Shown here piece by piece: positions 1-8,044 of a stretch of DNA of 41,853 nt; position 1 is the stretch's first letter, and every line of letters begins with the position of its first letter. Source of the stretch: SAR86 cluster bacterium (GTDB taxonomy: Bacteria > Pseudomonadota > Gammaproteobacteria > Pseudomonadales > Pseudohongiellaceae); contig NVWI01000006.1 in the NCBI GenBank assembly GCA_002746215.1, positions 101,284-143,136 of the forward strand. Reading direction: 5' to 3'. The notes under the pieces are model-generated. The model was given only the letters and a program-made list of their open reading frames with translations. It was not told the DNA's origin and did not search any database. The position numbers were made by a program, and so were the translations under genes.

Positions 1-446
1 GAAACCAGAATAGTGTCCTCTCGAATGGCATTAGCCACATCTTCAGGCTGAATCAAACCTTTTTCATCGGGATCAAGATACGTCACTTCAAAACCTTCCC
101 GTTCAAGCTGGCGGCAAGAATCCAGTACAGCTTTATGCTCAATTTTAGAGGTAATAATGTGCTTACCCTTGCTCTGATAAAAATGTGCAACTCCTTTTAA
201 GGCAAGGTTGTCAGATTCCGTAGCACCAGATGTCCAAACAATTTCACGTGGATCACAATGAAGAAGGTCGGCGACATGCTGACGCGCTTCTTCAATGGCT
301 TCTTCCGCTTTCCAACCAAACACGTGAGAACGCGAGGCCGCGTTACCGAAATTACCTTCCAGAGTCAGGCATTTCATCATGACGTCCATCACGCGCGGAT
401 CAACCGGCGTGGTAGCTGAATAATCAAAATAAATAGGAGCTCGCAT
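1..446 (-). CDS. iscS: Cysteine desulfurase IscS, N-terminal part (runs off the window)
   Basis: PLP-dependent cysteine desulfurase that supplies sulfur to the ISC iron-sulfur assembly machinery in the cytoplasm. About 148 residues are visible, starting [19 protein letters not shown], the standard IscS/NifS opening. The segment [12 protein letters not shown] and the PLP-stacking histidine in [10 protein letters not shown] are present. The PLP lysine and the catalytic cysteine loop lie beyond base 1. The ATG at 446 fits the family start, and the gene follows iscR by 49 bases on the same strand, so the two are probably co-transcribed from the IscR-controlled promoter at about 1011-1066. Identification rests on family motifs plus the suhB-trmJ-iscR-iscS order. 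Confidence 0.95.
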   Translation of the reverse strand, partial: MRAPIYFDYSATTPVDPRVMDVMMKCLTLEGNFGNAASRSHVFGWKAEEAIEEARQHVADLLHCDPREIVWTSGATESDNLALKGVAHFYQSKGKHIITSKIEHKAVLDSCRQLEREGFEVTYLDPDEKGLIQPEDVANAIREDTILV

Positions 447-495
447 ATCTTTACTTCTTACACCTCTTGTTTACTTACTTGTATAGCACTTAATA

Positions 496-987
496 CTACT
501 GGCTAGTACTACTGGCAATAGTGTCAAAACTTCTCTCAAGTTTTTCCAAATGTCTTGCATGTTGGTCTTGCGCAATCTGATTAATTTCTTTTTTGGATAC
601 CAGGTCCGACAGAGAAATATTGCTTAAATAATCATGTATCTGTTCACTTAAATCCTGCCATAAATGATGCGTTAAACAGATAGAACCATTCTGGCAGTCA
701 CCCGCCCCCTGACACTTGGTCGTATCAATAGATTCACTGACAGCATTAATAATTTCCGCCATATCAATATCACTGTCATCTCGGCTTAACTGGTAACCGC
801 CACCTGGGCCGCGCACACTCTTGACTAACTCGTTCTTACGTAACTTAGAGAAAAGCTGCTCAAGATAAGACAGTGAAATATCTTGACGTTGTGAAATATC
901 ATTCAGGCTAACCGGGCCATTACCCGCGTTTATGCTTAAATCCAGCATTGCTGTAACGGCATAGCGACCTTTAGTGGTGAGACGCAT
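496..987 (-). CDS. iscR: Fe-S cluster assembly regulator IscR (Rrf2 family)
   Basis: A [2Fe-2S]-dependent winged-helix repressor that senses Fe-S status and represses its own isc operon. The 163 residues match the usual length. The N-terminus [17 protein letters not shown] and the wing [10 protein letters not shown] are typical of Rrf2 proteins. The three cluster cysteines are in [20 protein letters not shown] (C-x5-C-x5-C), followed by the ligand-region histidine. It lies between trmJ upstream and iscS downstream on the same strand. Two IscR-type operators lie just upstream of the start, as expected for autoregulation. Confidence 0.97.
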   Translation of the reverse strand: MRLTTKGRYAVTAMLDLSINAGNGPVSLNDISQRQDISLSYLEQLFSKLRKNELVKSVRGPGGGYQLSRDDSDIDMAEIINAVSESIDTTKCQGAGDCQNGSICLTHHLWQDLSEQIHDYLSNISLSDLVSKKEINQIAQDQHARHLEKLERSFDTIASSTSQ

Positions 988-1010
988 AGTTATCTTTTTA
1001 ACCTGTATCT

Positions 1011-1035
1011 AAACCTGATTAAATTACTCAAGTAT
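1011..1035 (-). promoter_or_regulatory. IscR type 1 operator, start-proximal copy
   Basis: Read on the minus strand, this 25-base stretch begins ATACTTGAGTAATTTAATCA and matches the E. coli type 1 IscR consensus (ATASYYGACTRWWWYAGTCRRSTAT, as I recall it) at 22 of 25 positions. It lies 24 bases upstream of the iscR start codon. It implies that holo-IscR represses iscR-iscS. The match was made by hand and binding is inferred. Confidence 0.75.
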
Positions 1036-1041
1036 TATCTA

Positions 1042-1066
1042 AAAACCTACTCTTTTAGTCAAGTAT
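1042..1066 (-). promoter_or_regulatory. IscR type 1 operator, distal copy
   Basis: On the minus strand this stretch begins ATACTTGACTAAAAGAGTAG and matches the type 1 IscR consensus at 21 of 25 positions. It repeats the proximal site 31 bases further from iscR, on the same face and in the same orientation. Paired sites are the known arrangement at E. coli iscR. Confidence 0.7.
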
Positions 1067-1112
1067 TATGTTCAGCTGTAGGAGCCATGAACCCGACACC
1101 TCAAGCTAAAGG

Positions 1113-1850
1113 TCATTTTTTGTTCAGCATTTTTCGTGTTTCTGAAACGATGCCGTGCAAGATATTGGTTTCCATTTTATCGAGGCGCACTCGGTTATAC
1201 AGGCGACGAAGTCTAGGCATTAGGTGCCGTGGATTCTCAGGGTCATGAAAGTCAATTTGGATAAGTAATTCTTCAAGGTGCTCCAGATAAGTCTCAACTT
1301 CAGCGACTGTAGCCAGTTCATTATCCCAGCTTTTTTCTGCGTCTTGTTTAACCAGCTCCAACTGTTGTTTAAATTGATATATTTCATGACCGAGCACCAT
1401 AACTGCGGCTGCAAGATTTAAGGAGCTGTATTCCGGATTTGCTGCAATCTGCACATGAAAATGACAAAGCTGTAACTCTTCATTGCTTAAGCCTCTATCT
1501 TCGCGCCCAAACACAAGCGCTACATTTTGCTGCTGCCCTTCTTCAACCAGTTTCTTTGCACAAATACCCGGTTCAATCACTGGCCAGGGGATGCGCCTCG
1601 ATCGGGCGCTGGTGCCAATGACCAAACTACAATCCGCAATGGCTTCTTTTAAACTTTCACAAAGTACAGCATTGTCGAGAATATCCAGAGCTGATGAAGC
1701 TCTACCAATTGCGACACCAGAGGGGTAATCTTTGGGGGCTACCAAATAGAGTTTCGACAAGCCCATATTTTTCATGGCACGCGCAGACGCGCCAATATTT
1801 CCCGGATGGGAAGTATTTACCAGTACAATTCGAATATTATTTAAGTGCAA
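1113..1850 (-). CDS. trmJ: tRNA (cytidine/uridine-32-2'-O)-methyltransferase TrmJ
   Basis: SAM-dependent SPOUT-class enzyme that 2'-O-methylates residue 32 of tRNA anticodon loops. The 245 residues match the E. coli length of about 246. The N-terminal segment IRIVLVNTSHPGNIGASARA and the knot region (ALVFGREDRGLSNEELQLC, then SSLNLAAAVMVLGHE) are family hallmarks, with a C-terminal helical extension. The start is a TTG at 1850. An in-frame TAA lies about 13 codons upstream with no ATG between, so the non-ATG start is forced. It lies upstream of iscR on the same strand and diverges from suhB. Confidence 0.95.
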   Translation of the reverse strand: MHLNNIRIVLVNTSHPGNIGASARAMKNMGLSKLYLVAPKDYPSGVAIGRASSALDILDNAVLCESLKEAIADCSLVIGTSARSRRIPWPVIEPGICAKKLVEEGQQQNVALVFGREDRGLSNEELQLCHFHVQIAANPEYSSLNLAAAVMVLGHEIYQFKQQLELVKQDAEKSWDNELATVAEVETYLEHLEELLIQIDFHDPENPRHLMPRLRRLYNRVRLDKMETNILHGIVSETRKMLNKK

Positions 1851-1956
1851 TTTATTTAAGCTGAAAAATACAAAGCGCGCATCTTAGCAGAAACAGCCTA
1901 GCTCTGATATTATAGCGCCCGATTTTTACCCCCCTTCACATAAGGCTCAAAACCGC

Positions 1957-2733
1957 ATGCATGCAATTGTAAACATCGCTCTTCGCGCCGCTCGAGAAGC
2001 ATCGGACATTATCGTTCAGGCCTCTGACAGACTTGACCGGGTAAAAGTCTTTGAAAAAAGCACGAATGATTACGTCACCAATATTGATCATGAAGTCGAA
2101 GACCTGCTGATAAGGTCTATCCAGAAGGCTTATCCAGACCACAGTTTCCTTGGAGAAGAATCGGGCTATATTGAGGGTAAGGATAAATCCACAATTTGGT
2201 ATATCGACCCTATAGATGGTACTCGAAATTTTATGCGAGGCTTCCCACATTTTTGCATTTCCATGGCATGTGTCAAAAATAATAAGCTCGAACATGCCGT
2301 GATCCTTGACCCAATCCGGCAAGATGAATTTACAGCGACTAAAGGTCAAGGCGCCCGCTTAAATGACACTCGAATCAGAGTCGGAAAAAAGACCAGCTTA
2401 CAGGATGCCGTGCTCAGTATGAGCTACGCAGGTGGCGAACACTATGACTCAGCCCTGGCGCTGCAAAAGAAATTACAAAATAAAATAGCCGGATTACGCT
2501 TTACTGGCTCTGCTGCCCTTGATCTTGCATATGTTGCAAGCGCAAGGCTGGATGCAGGCTGGATGTCTGGTATTAAGCAATGGGATATAGCTGCGGGCAT
2601 ACTTTTAGTGCAAGAAGCTGGTGGTTTAATCAGTGACCATCAAGGCAACCCTGACTGCCTGCAAAGTAATCAGCTGGTTTTTGCTAACCCAAAATGTTTT
2701 AAACCTTTGCTGAAAGTTATTAATACTGATTAA
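1957..2733 (+). CDS. suhB: Inositol-1-monophosphatase SuhB
   Basis: Mg2+-dependent phosphatase of the inositol monophosphatase superfamily; in E. coli SuhB also takes part in rRNA antitermination. The 258 residues are near the usual 267. The opening MHAIVNIALRAAREAS matches SuhB closely. Metal ligands are visible in FLGEESGY, IDPIDGTRNF and the C-terminal WDIAAGILLVQEAGG. A TAAGG element 12 bases before the ATG at 1957 may serve as ribosome binding site. It is divergent from trmJ across a 106-base promoter region, the enterobacterial arrangement. Confidence 0.95.
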   Translation: MHAIVNIALRAAREASDIIVQASDRLDRVKVFEKSTNDYVTNIDHEVEDLLIRSIQKAYPDHSFLGEESGYIEGKDKSTIWYIDPIDGTRNFMRGFPHFCISMACVKNNKLEHAVILDPIRQDEFTATKGQGARLNDTRIRVGKKTSLQDAVLSMSYAGGEHYDSALALQKKLQNKIAGLRFTGSAALDLAYVASARLDAGWMSGIKQWDIAAGILLVQEAGGLISDHQGNPDCLQSNQLVFANPKCFKPLLKVINTD

Positions 2734-2774
2734 CCGGTTTCCCCCCCAGCATTTTACGTCTCATATGATCTTTA

Positions 2775-2852
2775 TCATATCCACATAAGATAGCTGGTAA
2801 TATTAGTAGGTTTTCATATCCACATAAGATAGTTCGTAATATTATTAGGTTT
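2775..2852. repeat. Two tandem copies of a 39-bp direct repeat
   Basis: Bases 2775-2813 and 2814-2852 are consecutive copies beginning TCATATCCACATAAGATAG and ending TAGGTTT. They differ at about three positions. They lie between suhB and the universal stress gene, ending about 40 bases before its start codon. The copies could be a duplicated regulator site or a promoter duplication. No known binding motif is recognised. Confidence 0.85.
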
Positions 2853-2893
2853 CTAATTAGCATTTAAGCAAAGATTTACCCTGGAGGTTAAAC

Positions 2894-3700
2894 ATGAGCA
2901 CCCAAGAATATATTCTCGTTATTGTCGAACCAAGTCATGATTCACACATTGCGCTTGAGCGTGCTCTAATTACCGCAAATTTAAGAGAAGTGTCACCAAA
3001 ATTACACTTATTCATCTGTCCTGATGTCGACAATACAGATCTTAAAGCACGCAACCAAAGTTTATACAGAGACAGCAACTGGTTAGAAGAACTCATCAAA
3101 CCTGCAATTGAGTCAGGCCTGGATTTCAGTTATGAGCTATGTTGGACAATGGAATGGACAGATGCTGTTTTAAATTGTGCAGACCGTATTCAACCGGACA
3201 CTATTTTTATTCCTGATTACGATCCTGCGATCCGTCGCAATATGTTCACCAACTCTAAGTGGGATTTACTACGTAAATCGTTCTGCCCGGTAATGATCGT
3301 ACGCCCTGAAGCTAGTAGCCACAGGAAAGTCATTCTCGCAGCCGTGAATATTCGAACTGAAAAGCAGAAATATTTAGAAATGAATGAAAAAATTCTTTCC
3401 CATAGCAAGAGAGTAGCTGCATTTTATGATGCTGACCTTTATATCGTGAATTCTTATAAAGACAGTATGCATTACCCTGATCGAGAGAAACTACTTCAAT
3501 TCACAGGCCTTCCTACAGAGAAAGTACATTTAGGCGAGGGCGATCCGGCCGATATCATTTCAGAGTATGCTGATCAGATTAATGCCGACATGGTAATAAT
3601 CGGGACTATGCATAGAACCGGTGCAGCAGCCTTAATGCGCGGCAATACCTCTGAAAAGGTTCTCAGAAAAGTTAAACAGGATGTTTTAACACTTTCCTGA
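2894..3700 (+). CDS. Universal stress protein with two tandem USP domains
   Basis: Cytoplasmic stress protein of the UspA superfamily, 268 residues, twice a single domain, so UspE-like in layout. Domain 1 (about residues 5-140) opens YILVIVEPSHDSHIALERAL. Domain 2 (about 143-268) ends with MVIIGTMHRTGAAALMRGNT, which resembles the G-2x-G-9x-G(S/T) nucleotide loop with a histidine at the second position, then a closing strand DVLTLS. A strong ribosome binding site (TGGAGG) precedes the ATG. It lies 44 bases before a Na+/solute symporter pair on the same strand, a pairing often seen with acetate-type transporters. Its ligand is unknown. Confidence 0.88.
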   Translation: MSTQEYILVIVEPSHDSHIALERALITANLREVSPKLHLFICPDVDNTDLKARNQSLYRDSNWLEELIKPAIESGLDFSYELCWTMEWTDAVLNCADRIQPDTIFIPDYDPAIRRNMFTNSKWDLLRKSFCPVMIVRPEASSHRKVILAAVNIRTEKQKYLEMNEKILSHSKRVAAFYDADLYIVNSYKDSMHYPDREKLLQFTGLPTEKVHLGEGDPADIISEYADQINADMVIIGTMHRTGAAALMRGNTSEKVLRKVKQDVLTLS

Positions 3701-3719
3701 TAAACGTTTGCTTTTATGC

Positions 3720-3741
3720 CCCAATAGGAATAATAATTGGG
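3720..3741 (+). promoter_or_regulatory. Small hairpin with the ribosome-binding-like AGGA in its loop
   Basis: CCCAAT (3720-3725) pairs with ATTGGG (3736-3741), ending three bases before the next ATG. The only purine-rich candidate ribosome binding site, AGGAA, falls in the loop. It could modulate translation of the symporter small subunit, but a six-pair stem may be chance. Confidence 0.3.
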
Positions 3742-3744
3742 CGC

Positions 3745-4011
3745 ATGAAGCATACTGAAAAAAACGCACCAGGTTACTGGCAAGAAAATATACGTTTAGT
3801 AAAAATCTTACTAAGCATCTGGTTCGTCGTTACATTCCTATTAGGCATCGTTTTTGTCGATCAGCTCGACAATATTCGCTTTGCCGGTTTCAAGCTAGGC
3901 TTCTGGATTTCACAACAAGGTGCCATCTTTGTTTATGTGTTTTTGATTTATTTTTATCTGAAGGCAATGGATAAGCTGGATGATAAGTACAAACTCAACA
4001 AAGAGGAATAG
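3745..4011 (+). CDS. Symporter small subunit (DUF4212 family)
   Basis: Inner-membrane protein of 88 residues with two predicted transmembrane helices (about residues 22-42 and 53-75), a polar N-terminus containing YWQENIRLVKILL, and a charged C-terminus. Size, the WFVVTFLLGI helix, the conserved FAGFKLGFWISQQGAIFVYV segment and the position six bases before an SSS-family transporter match the DUF4212 / sodium:solute symporter small-subunit family. It probably forms a two-component Na+-coupled carboxylate transporter with its neighbour. The substrate is not visible. Confidence 0.88.
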   Translation: MKHTEKNAPGYWQENIRLVKILLSIWFVVTFLLGIVFVDQLDNIRFAGFKLGFWISQQGAIFVYVFLIYFYLKAMDKLDDKYKLNKEE

Positions 4012-4017
4012 GTCGAG

Positions 4018-5691
4018 ATGTCTGTACAAACCCTGACCTATCTATTTGTCGGCATAACCTTTCTGCTGTACATCACAATTGCCATCAAATCTCGAGCCTC
4101 CTCTACCAGTGATTTTTATATCGCTGGCGCTCATGTACCACCCCTTGCAAATGGGTTAGCCACGGCGGCTGACTGGATGTCTGCCGCCTCTTTTATCTCT
4201 ATGGCTGGCATCATTTCTTTTATGGGGCGTGACGGATCTGTTTACCTCATGGGCTGGACTGGTGGCTACGTACTGCTAGCAATGCTGATTGCTCCCTATT
4301 TACGTGATTTTGGCAAGTTCACCGTGCCTGACTTTATTGGTGAACGGTATTACTCCCAAACGGCACGAATGGTTGCATTACTTTGCGCAATCTTCGTTTC
4401 CTTTACTTACGTTGCCGGACAAATGCGTGGCGTTGGGGTGGTTTTTTCTCGATTTTTGGAAGTCGATATTAGTACTGGGGTATTAATAGGCATGACCATT
4501 GTGTTCTTTTATGCAGTATTAGGTGGCATGAAAGGCATTACTTACACCCAGGTAGCACAATATTGTGTGCTGATATTTGCCTTTATGGTGCCAGCCATTT
4601 TTATTTCATTGTTAATGACTGGCAATGTCATTCCTCAAATCGGTTTTGGCGCAGAATTAACACCTGAATACGGTGGTGGTTATTTGCTTGATCGTTTAGA
4701 CGGGTTAAATCAGGAGTTAGGCTTTACCGCCTATACTGAAAGCGTCCGTAGCAAGCTGGATGTGTTTTTTATTACAGTTGCGCTGATGTTTGGCACAGCG
4801 GGTCTACCCCATGTCATTATCCGTTTTTTCACAGTACCGAGTGTTAGAGCCGCGCGTAAATCAGCGCTTTACGCACTGGTTTTTATTGCCATTTTGTATA
4901 CCACAGCCCCTACCATTGCGGCCTTTGCCAGAACAAATTTAATAAATACCGTCAGTAATGTTGAATACAGTGAGATGCCCGCATGGTTTAAGACCTGGGA
5001 AGCAACAGGGCTAATCAGTTTTGAAGACAAAAATAATGATGGGCGCATTCAGTATCTTGCCGACCCAGACGACAATGAGCTCACCATTGACCGGGATATT
5101 ATCGTACTGGCAAACCCAGAGATTGCTCAGCTACCTAATTGGGTGGTTGCACTGGTTGCAGCAGGCGGGCTTGCCGCAGCACTTTCAACAGCTGCGGGTT
5201 TACTCTTAGTCATATCATCTTCCATTGCCCATGACTTATTAAAATCAAATTTAATGCCCAACATCAGCGAGAAGAAAGAATTACTTGCAGCGCGTATTGC
5301 CATTTTTTTCGCTGTTTGTATCGCCGGTTATTTTGGAATCAATCCGCCCGGATTTGTTGCTGAAGTTGTTGCGTTTGCGTTTGGCCTGGCAAGCTCATCA
5401 TTTTTTCCTGCAATAGTGTTGGGAATTTTTTATAAGCGCATGAATAAAGAAGGCGCTATTTCCGGCATGCTGGTGGGTATCATCTTTACGGCAAGCTACA
5501 TTGTTTACTATACCTTCATTAATCCCGCCGCAGATAATCCTGAAGGCTGGTGGTTCGGAATTTCTCCAGAGGGCATTGGGACACTTGGCACTCTATTCAA
5601 TTTCTTGACGGCTTTTGTTGTCTGTCATTTCACTGCAGAACCACCGCAAGAAGTACAGGCGATGGTTGAAGATATCCGAGTGCCAGGTTAA
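4018..5691 (+). CDS. Sodium:solute symporter large subunit (SSS family, VC_2705-like)
   Basis: Polytopic inner-membrane Na+/solute symporter related to acetate permease ActP, 557 residues with about 13 hydrophobic helices. The AADWMSAASFISMAG segment in helix 2, the GQMRGVGVVFSRFLEV region and ALSTAAGLLLVISSSIAHDL in the second half are typical of SSS carriers. A periplasmic or cytoplasmic loop near residues 335-360 carries an EF-hand-like D337-x-N-x-D341-G motif, which I recall as shared by this subfamily. It is translated with the DUF4212 subunit (six-base gap). Acetate or another short carboxylate is the likely substrate by family, but this is inference. Confidence 0.92.
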   Translation: MSVQTLTYLFVGITFLLYITIAIKSRASSTSDFYIAGAHVPPLANGLATAADWMSAASFISMAGIISFMGRDGSVYLMGWTGGYVLLAMLIAPYLRDFGKFTVPDFIGERYYSQTARMVALLCAIFVSFTYVAGQMRGVGVVFSRFLEVDISTGVLIGMTIVFFYAVLGGMKGITYTQVAQYCVLIFAFMVPAIFISLLMTGNVIPQIGFGAELTPEYGGGYLLDRLDGLNQELGFTAYTESVRSKLDVFFITVALMFGTAGLPHVIIRFFTVPSVRAARKSALYALVFIAILYTTAPTIAAFARTNLINTVSNVEYSEMPAWFKTWEATGLISFEDKNNDGRIQYLADPDDNELTIDRDIIVLANPEIAQLPNWVVALVAAGGLAAALSTAAGLLLVISSSIAHDLLKSNLMPNISEKKELLAARIAIFFAVCIAGYFGINPPGFVAEVVAFAFGLASSSFFPAIVLGIFYKRMNKEGAISGMLVGIIFTASYIVYYTFINPAADNPEGWWFGISPEGIGTLGTLFNFLTAFVVCHFTAEPPQEVQAMVEDIRVPG

Positions 5692-5894
5692 TTACATAAC
5701 ATGTCAGAGTAATATTAAGCCATCAACTTAATCGACCTAAACACCCGCAAAGCTGATCTTACCTTTACTTAATTTCCCCAAACGCTCTGAGACTTTCTAC
5801 CGCCTTCCTTTTTATAGGTTGCTTATCAAGAAATAAAAACAGTATTATCTACCCATCATTTATGCAAACAAGAATCAAAAGTGGCAAAAATAAA

Positions 5895-6836
5895 ATGAAC
5901 ACAATAAAACAAAAACTTTTATACCTTACATTAACTATTATCTGTTCAATCCAACTATCTGCATGTGCGGCTGAATCAGATGGCCTCGTATTAGAAATAT
6001 ACACAGGCCAGTTTAGTGGAATAGGAGAAAACTCTTTCACTTTGCTCGGCGAAAGTGAAGCTATACAAATCGATGCTCCCTGGTTATTGGGTGACGGCGA
6101 AATCCTTGCTGAAAGATTAAAGAATAATGGGCGTGAGCTTACACATATCTTATTAACGCATGGTCACCCTGATCACTACATGGGTCTTGCCCCAATTGTA
6201 GAAGCCTTCCCCAACGTTCAGGTATTAGCACGTCAGTCAGTGATTGATGAAATCTCCACACAGTTTCAGTCCAAATGGGTGCACTGGGAGCCGCTTTATG
6301 GTTCTCAGCTTCCTATAACCCCAGTCATTCCTGAGTTATTAGTTGGCGATAGCATTTTTCTGGAAGAGTATGAAATCCAGTTTATGGATGTACCACCCGC
6401 AGAAACGATGAATGCTACTGTATTTTACATCCCGTCATTAGAGGCTTTGATTACAGGCGATTTAATTTTTTCTCAGATGCACCCCTACTTTGCTGACTTA
6501 AACAATCCTGCCAGTTGGATAGATGCACTGGAGCAGATTCAAAGCTTTACACCAATAAGCCTAGTTTACCCTGGACATGGCCCCAGTGGTGGTGTTGAGC
6601 TCCTCAGTGAAGCGCTCAGTTACATGCAGGTTTATCAGGAAGTTGCACCGCCAGGCGTACCCTTACGCGAATTCGCGCCCATTATGGCCGAACGTTTCCC
6701 TGATTATGCCCCAACTTTTCTATGGTGGACCAGAGGCCCAGGTTTTGGCATTGTTGGCCCTGGACCCTTGGGCGTCCCTGACGCTATCACCGAGACTTTA
6801 CCTCCTTACCTATTAGGGGGTGAACCACCCCCATAA
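5895..6836 (+). CDS. Metallo-beta-lactamase-fold hydrolase, lipoprotein
   Basis: Predicted exported lipoprotein of 313 residues with an MBL fold. I take the ATG at 5895 rather than 5862 because it places a clean signal peptide ending LSAC (lipobox cysteine 24) at the N-terminus. The zinc motif H89-G-H91-P-D93-H94 is intact, as are D189 (ITGD) and H228 (PGHGP). The position that normally holds the third zinc-1 histidine reads AETMNAT, glutamate 170, so one zinc site may be altered or this may be a subfamily feature. The substrate is unknown. It heads a run of exported genes leading to a TonB-dependent receptor. Confidence 0.82.
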   Translation: MNTIKQKLLYLTLTIICSIQLSACAAESDGLVLEIYTGQFSGIGENSFTLLGESEAIQIDAPWLLGDGEILAERLKNNGRELTHILLTHGHPDHYMGLAPIVEAFPNVQVLARQSVIDEISTQFQSKWVHWEPLYGSQLPITPVIPELLVGDSIFLEEYEIQFMDVPPAETMNATVFYIPSLEALITGDLIFSQMHPYFADLNNPASWIDALEQIQSFTPISLVYPGHGPSGGVELLSEALSYMQVYQEVAPPGVPLREFAPIMAERFPDYAPTFLWWTRGPGFGIVGPGPLGVPDAITETLPPYLLGGEPPP

Positions 6837-6943
6837 CACTATTAAGATTAGCTGATAAGCTAAGACTTTATAATTCTCAATGAGTGGCGGGAGTTTGTAG
6901 CGTTCGTTCAAATTATTCGTATAAAAGACATGAGGAAATTAAA

Positions 6944-7726
6944 ATGAAATCTATAAGGGTTTTTTTCACCTGCCTATTTAGCCTGGTTTTTAGCGCTCAC
7001 TTATTTGCCCAGGATATTGTTCGTCTGGATAAGGCAGCATTGTCAGGTCTCGGTTTAGAGGGAGGCCCAACAGAAGGTGGGGCTGTACGTTATGGAAAAA
7101 CACTTTACGATGGCGATGTATTTAATGTTTCTGTGGCAGCAGGTAACGGGCCAGATAATATCGAGGTTCTTGAAATAGAAAGTTTTGGTGTTCAGGAGTT
7201 TTGTTATCTCATCAATGGCACCGCTACTTTCATTGGGAATGACGGCAGAACCGAGACTTTTCATACTGGAGACTTCTTTGTTATCCCAAAAGGCTGGGGT
7301 GGCACAATGATCACCCAGGGCAACCATTTATATCAGGTATTACTTGTCGTCAGTGATGATCGATCAGACCCAGTTCCTGATGCCTTTCCTACCTTAATTG
7401 ATAGAACCAATATGTCAGGCCTGGGCCTTGAAGCATCTTCATTTGGACCCGCAGGTGAATTCGAATCTAACCGCAAAATCATGTGGGATGGCGCAGAATT
7501 AGTCATTACCATTATGGATGTAGAACCCAATTCAGGTGATTTCACTGACATGGCTGAAGAGTTCGTCTATGTATTAAACGGCTCAGCCACCTTGACTGCC
7601 GTTGGCGGCGAACCGCAAACTTTCTATAGAGGTGACTTTTTTGTTGTCCCCGAGGGTTGGGATGGTAACTGGACTGTTGATGGCAATCACCTTTATCGAG
7701 AGCTAATTGCCCTATCCGCTGACTGA
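6944..7726 (+). CDS. Exported double-cupin protein
   Basis: Periplasmic protein of 260 residues with a signal peptide (MKSIRVFFTCLFSLVFSA, cleavage near LFA-QD) and two cupin domains in tandem (about residues 55-130 and 175-250). Each repeat carries an F-x-Y-x-LNG or FCYLINGTATF strand, a DFFV(I/V)P(K/E)GW turn and a closing NHLY. The usual cupin metal histidines are largely replaced: motif 1 lacks the HxH pair, so it is probably a sugar- or ligand-binding rather than a catalytic cupin. The ATG at 6944 is chosen over an upstream GTG at 6884 because GAGG at 6932 and the signal peptide fit it. It follows the MBL lipoprotein by 107 bases. Confidence 0.8.
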   Translation: MKSIRVFFTCLFSLVFSAHLFAQDIVRLDKAALSGLGLEGGPTEGGAVRYGKTLYDGDVFNVSVAAGNGPDNIEVLEIESFGVQEFCYLINGTATFIGNDGRTETFHTGDFFVIPKGWGGTMITQGNHLYQVLLVVSDDRSDPVPDAFPTLIDRTNMSGLGLEASSFGPAGEFESNRKIMWDGAELVITIMDVEPNSGDFTDMAEEFVYVLNGSATLTAVGGEPQTFYRGDFFVVPEGWDGNWTVDGNHLYRELIALSAD

Positions 7727-7739
7727 ACTAAATTTTGCC

Positions 7740-7935
7740 TTAATCGTAGAGCTTCTGTTATCTAGCAGTATAGGCATATCCTTTGCAGTATTAACAATTG
7801 CCGGTGCTATTTAGTTATTGCTAATCGGCATTGAAATGGTGCTTGTTCCTTCTTCTGGTGGCATATCAACTACCAGGGAAGAAGAGCAAAAGCATTTTTC
7901 AAATAAAAATTTCAGCCCCTCCTTCCCACCAGTAA
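7740..7935 (+). pseudogene. Remnant of a MarC-family membrane protein gene
   Basis: In one plus-strand frame this otherwise gene-free stretch reads IGISFAVLTIAGAI, then a TAG stop, then LLLIGIEMVL, then TTREEEQKH and a serine/proline-rich end. MarC-family inner-membrane proteins carry the same succession: a GIS-x-x-x-x-x-IAGG helix, LLLIALEM, an acidic TTxEEE loop, then the start of the next helix. No start codon, the internal stop and loss of both ends show a decayed fragment. The assignment is from memory of the family and needs a translated search. It covers most of the gap between the cupin and receptor genes. Confidence 0.5.
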
Positions 7936-7991
7936 ATCTTCTATCAAATTTTCATTAATTCCATAAAGGTTAGCTATCATCTATTGATAAT

Positions 7992-8022
7992 CTTGTTGTT
8001 AATCATTATCATTAGCATTTAC
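7992..8022 (+). promoter_or_regulatory. Probable Fur box upstream of the TonB-dependent receptor
   Basis: The core AATCATTATC (8001-8010) equals the right half of the 19-bp Fur consensus, with about 14 of 19 positions matching overall. It continues as three hexamers ATTATC-ATTAGC-ATTTAC (8004-8021). It ends about 22 bases before the receptor ATG, a position suited to Fe2+-Fur repression. The binding is inferred. Confidence 0.6.
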
Positions 8023-8044
8023 TTTGTTGATTGTGTTTAAGAAA

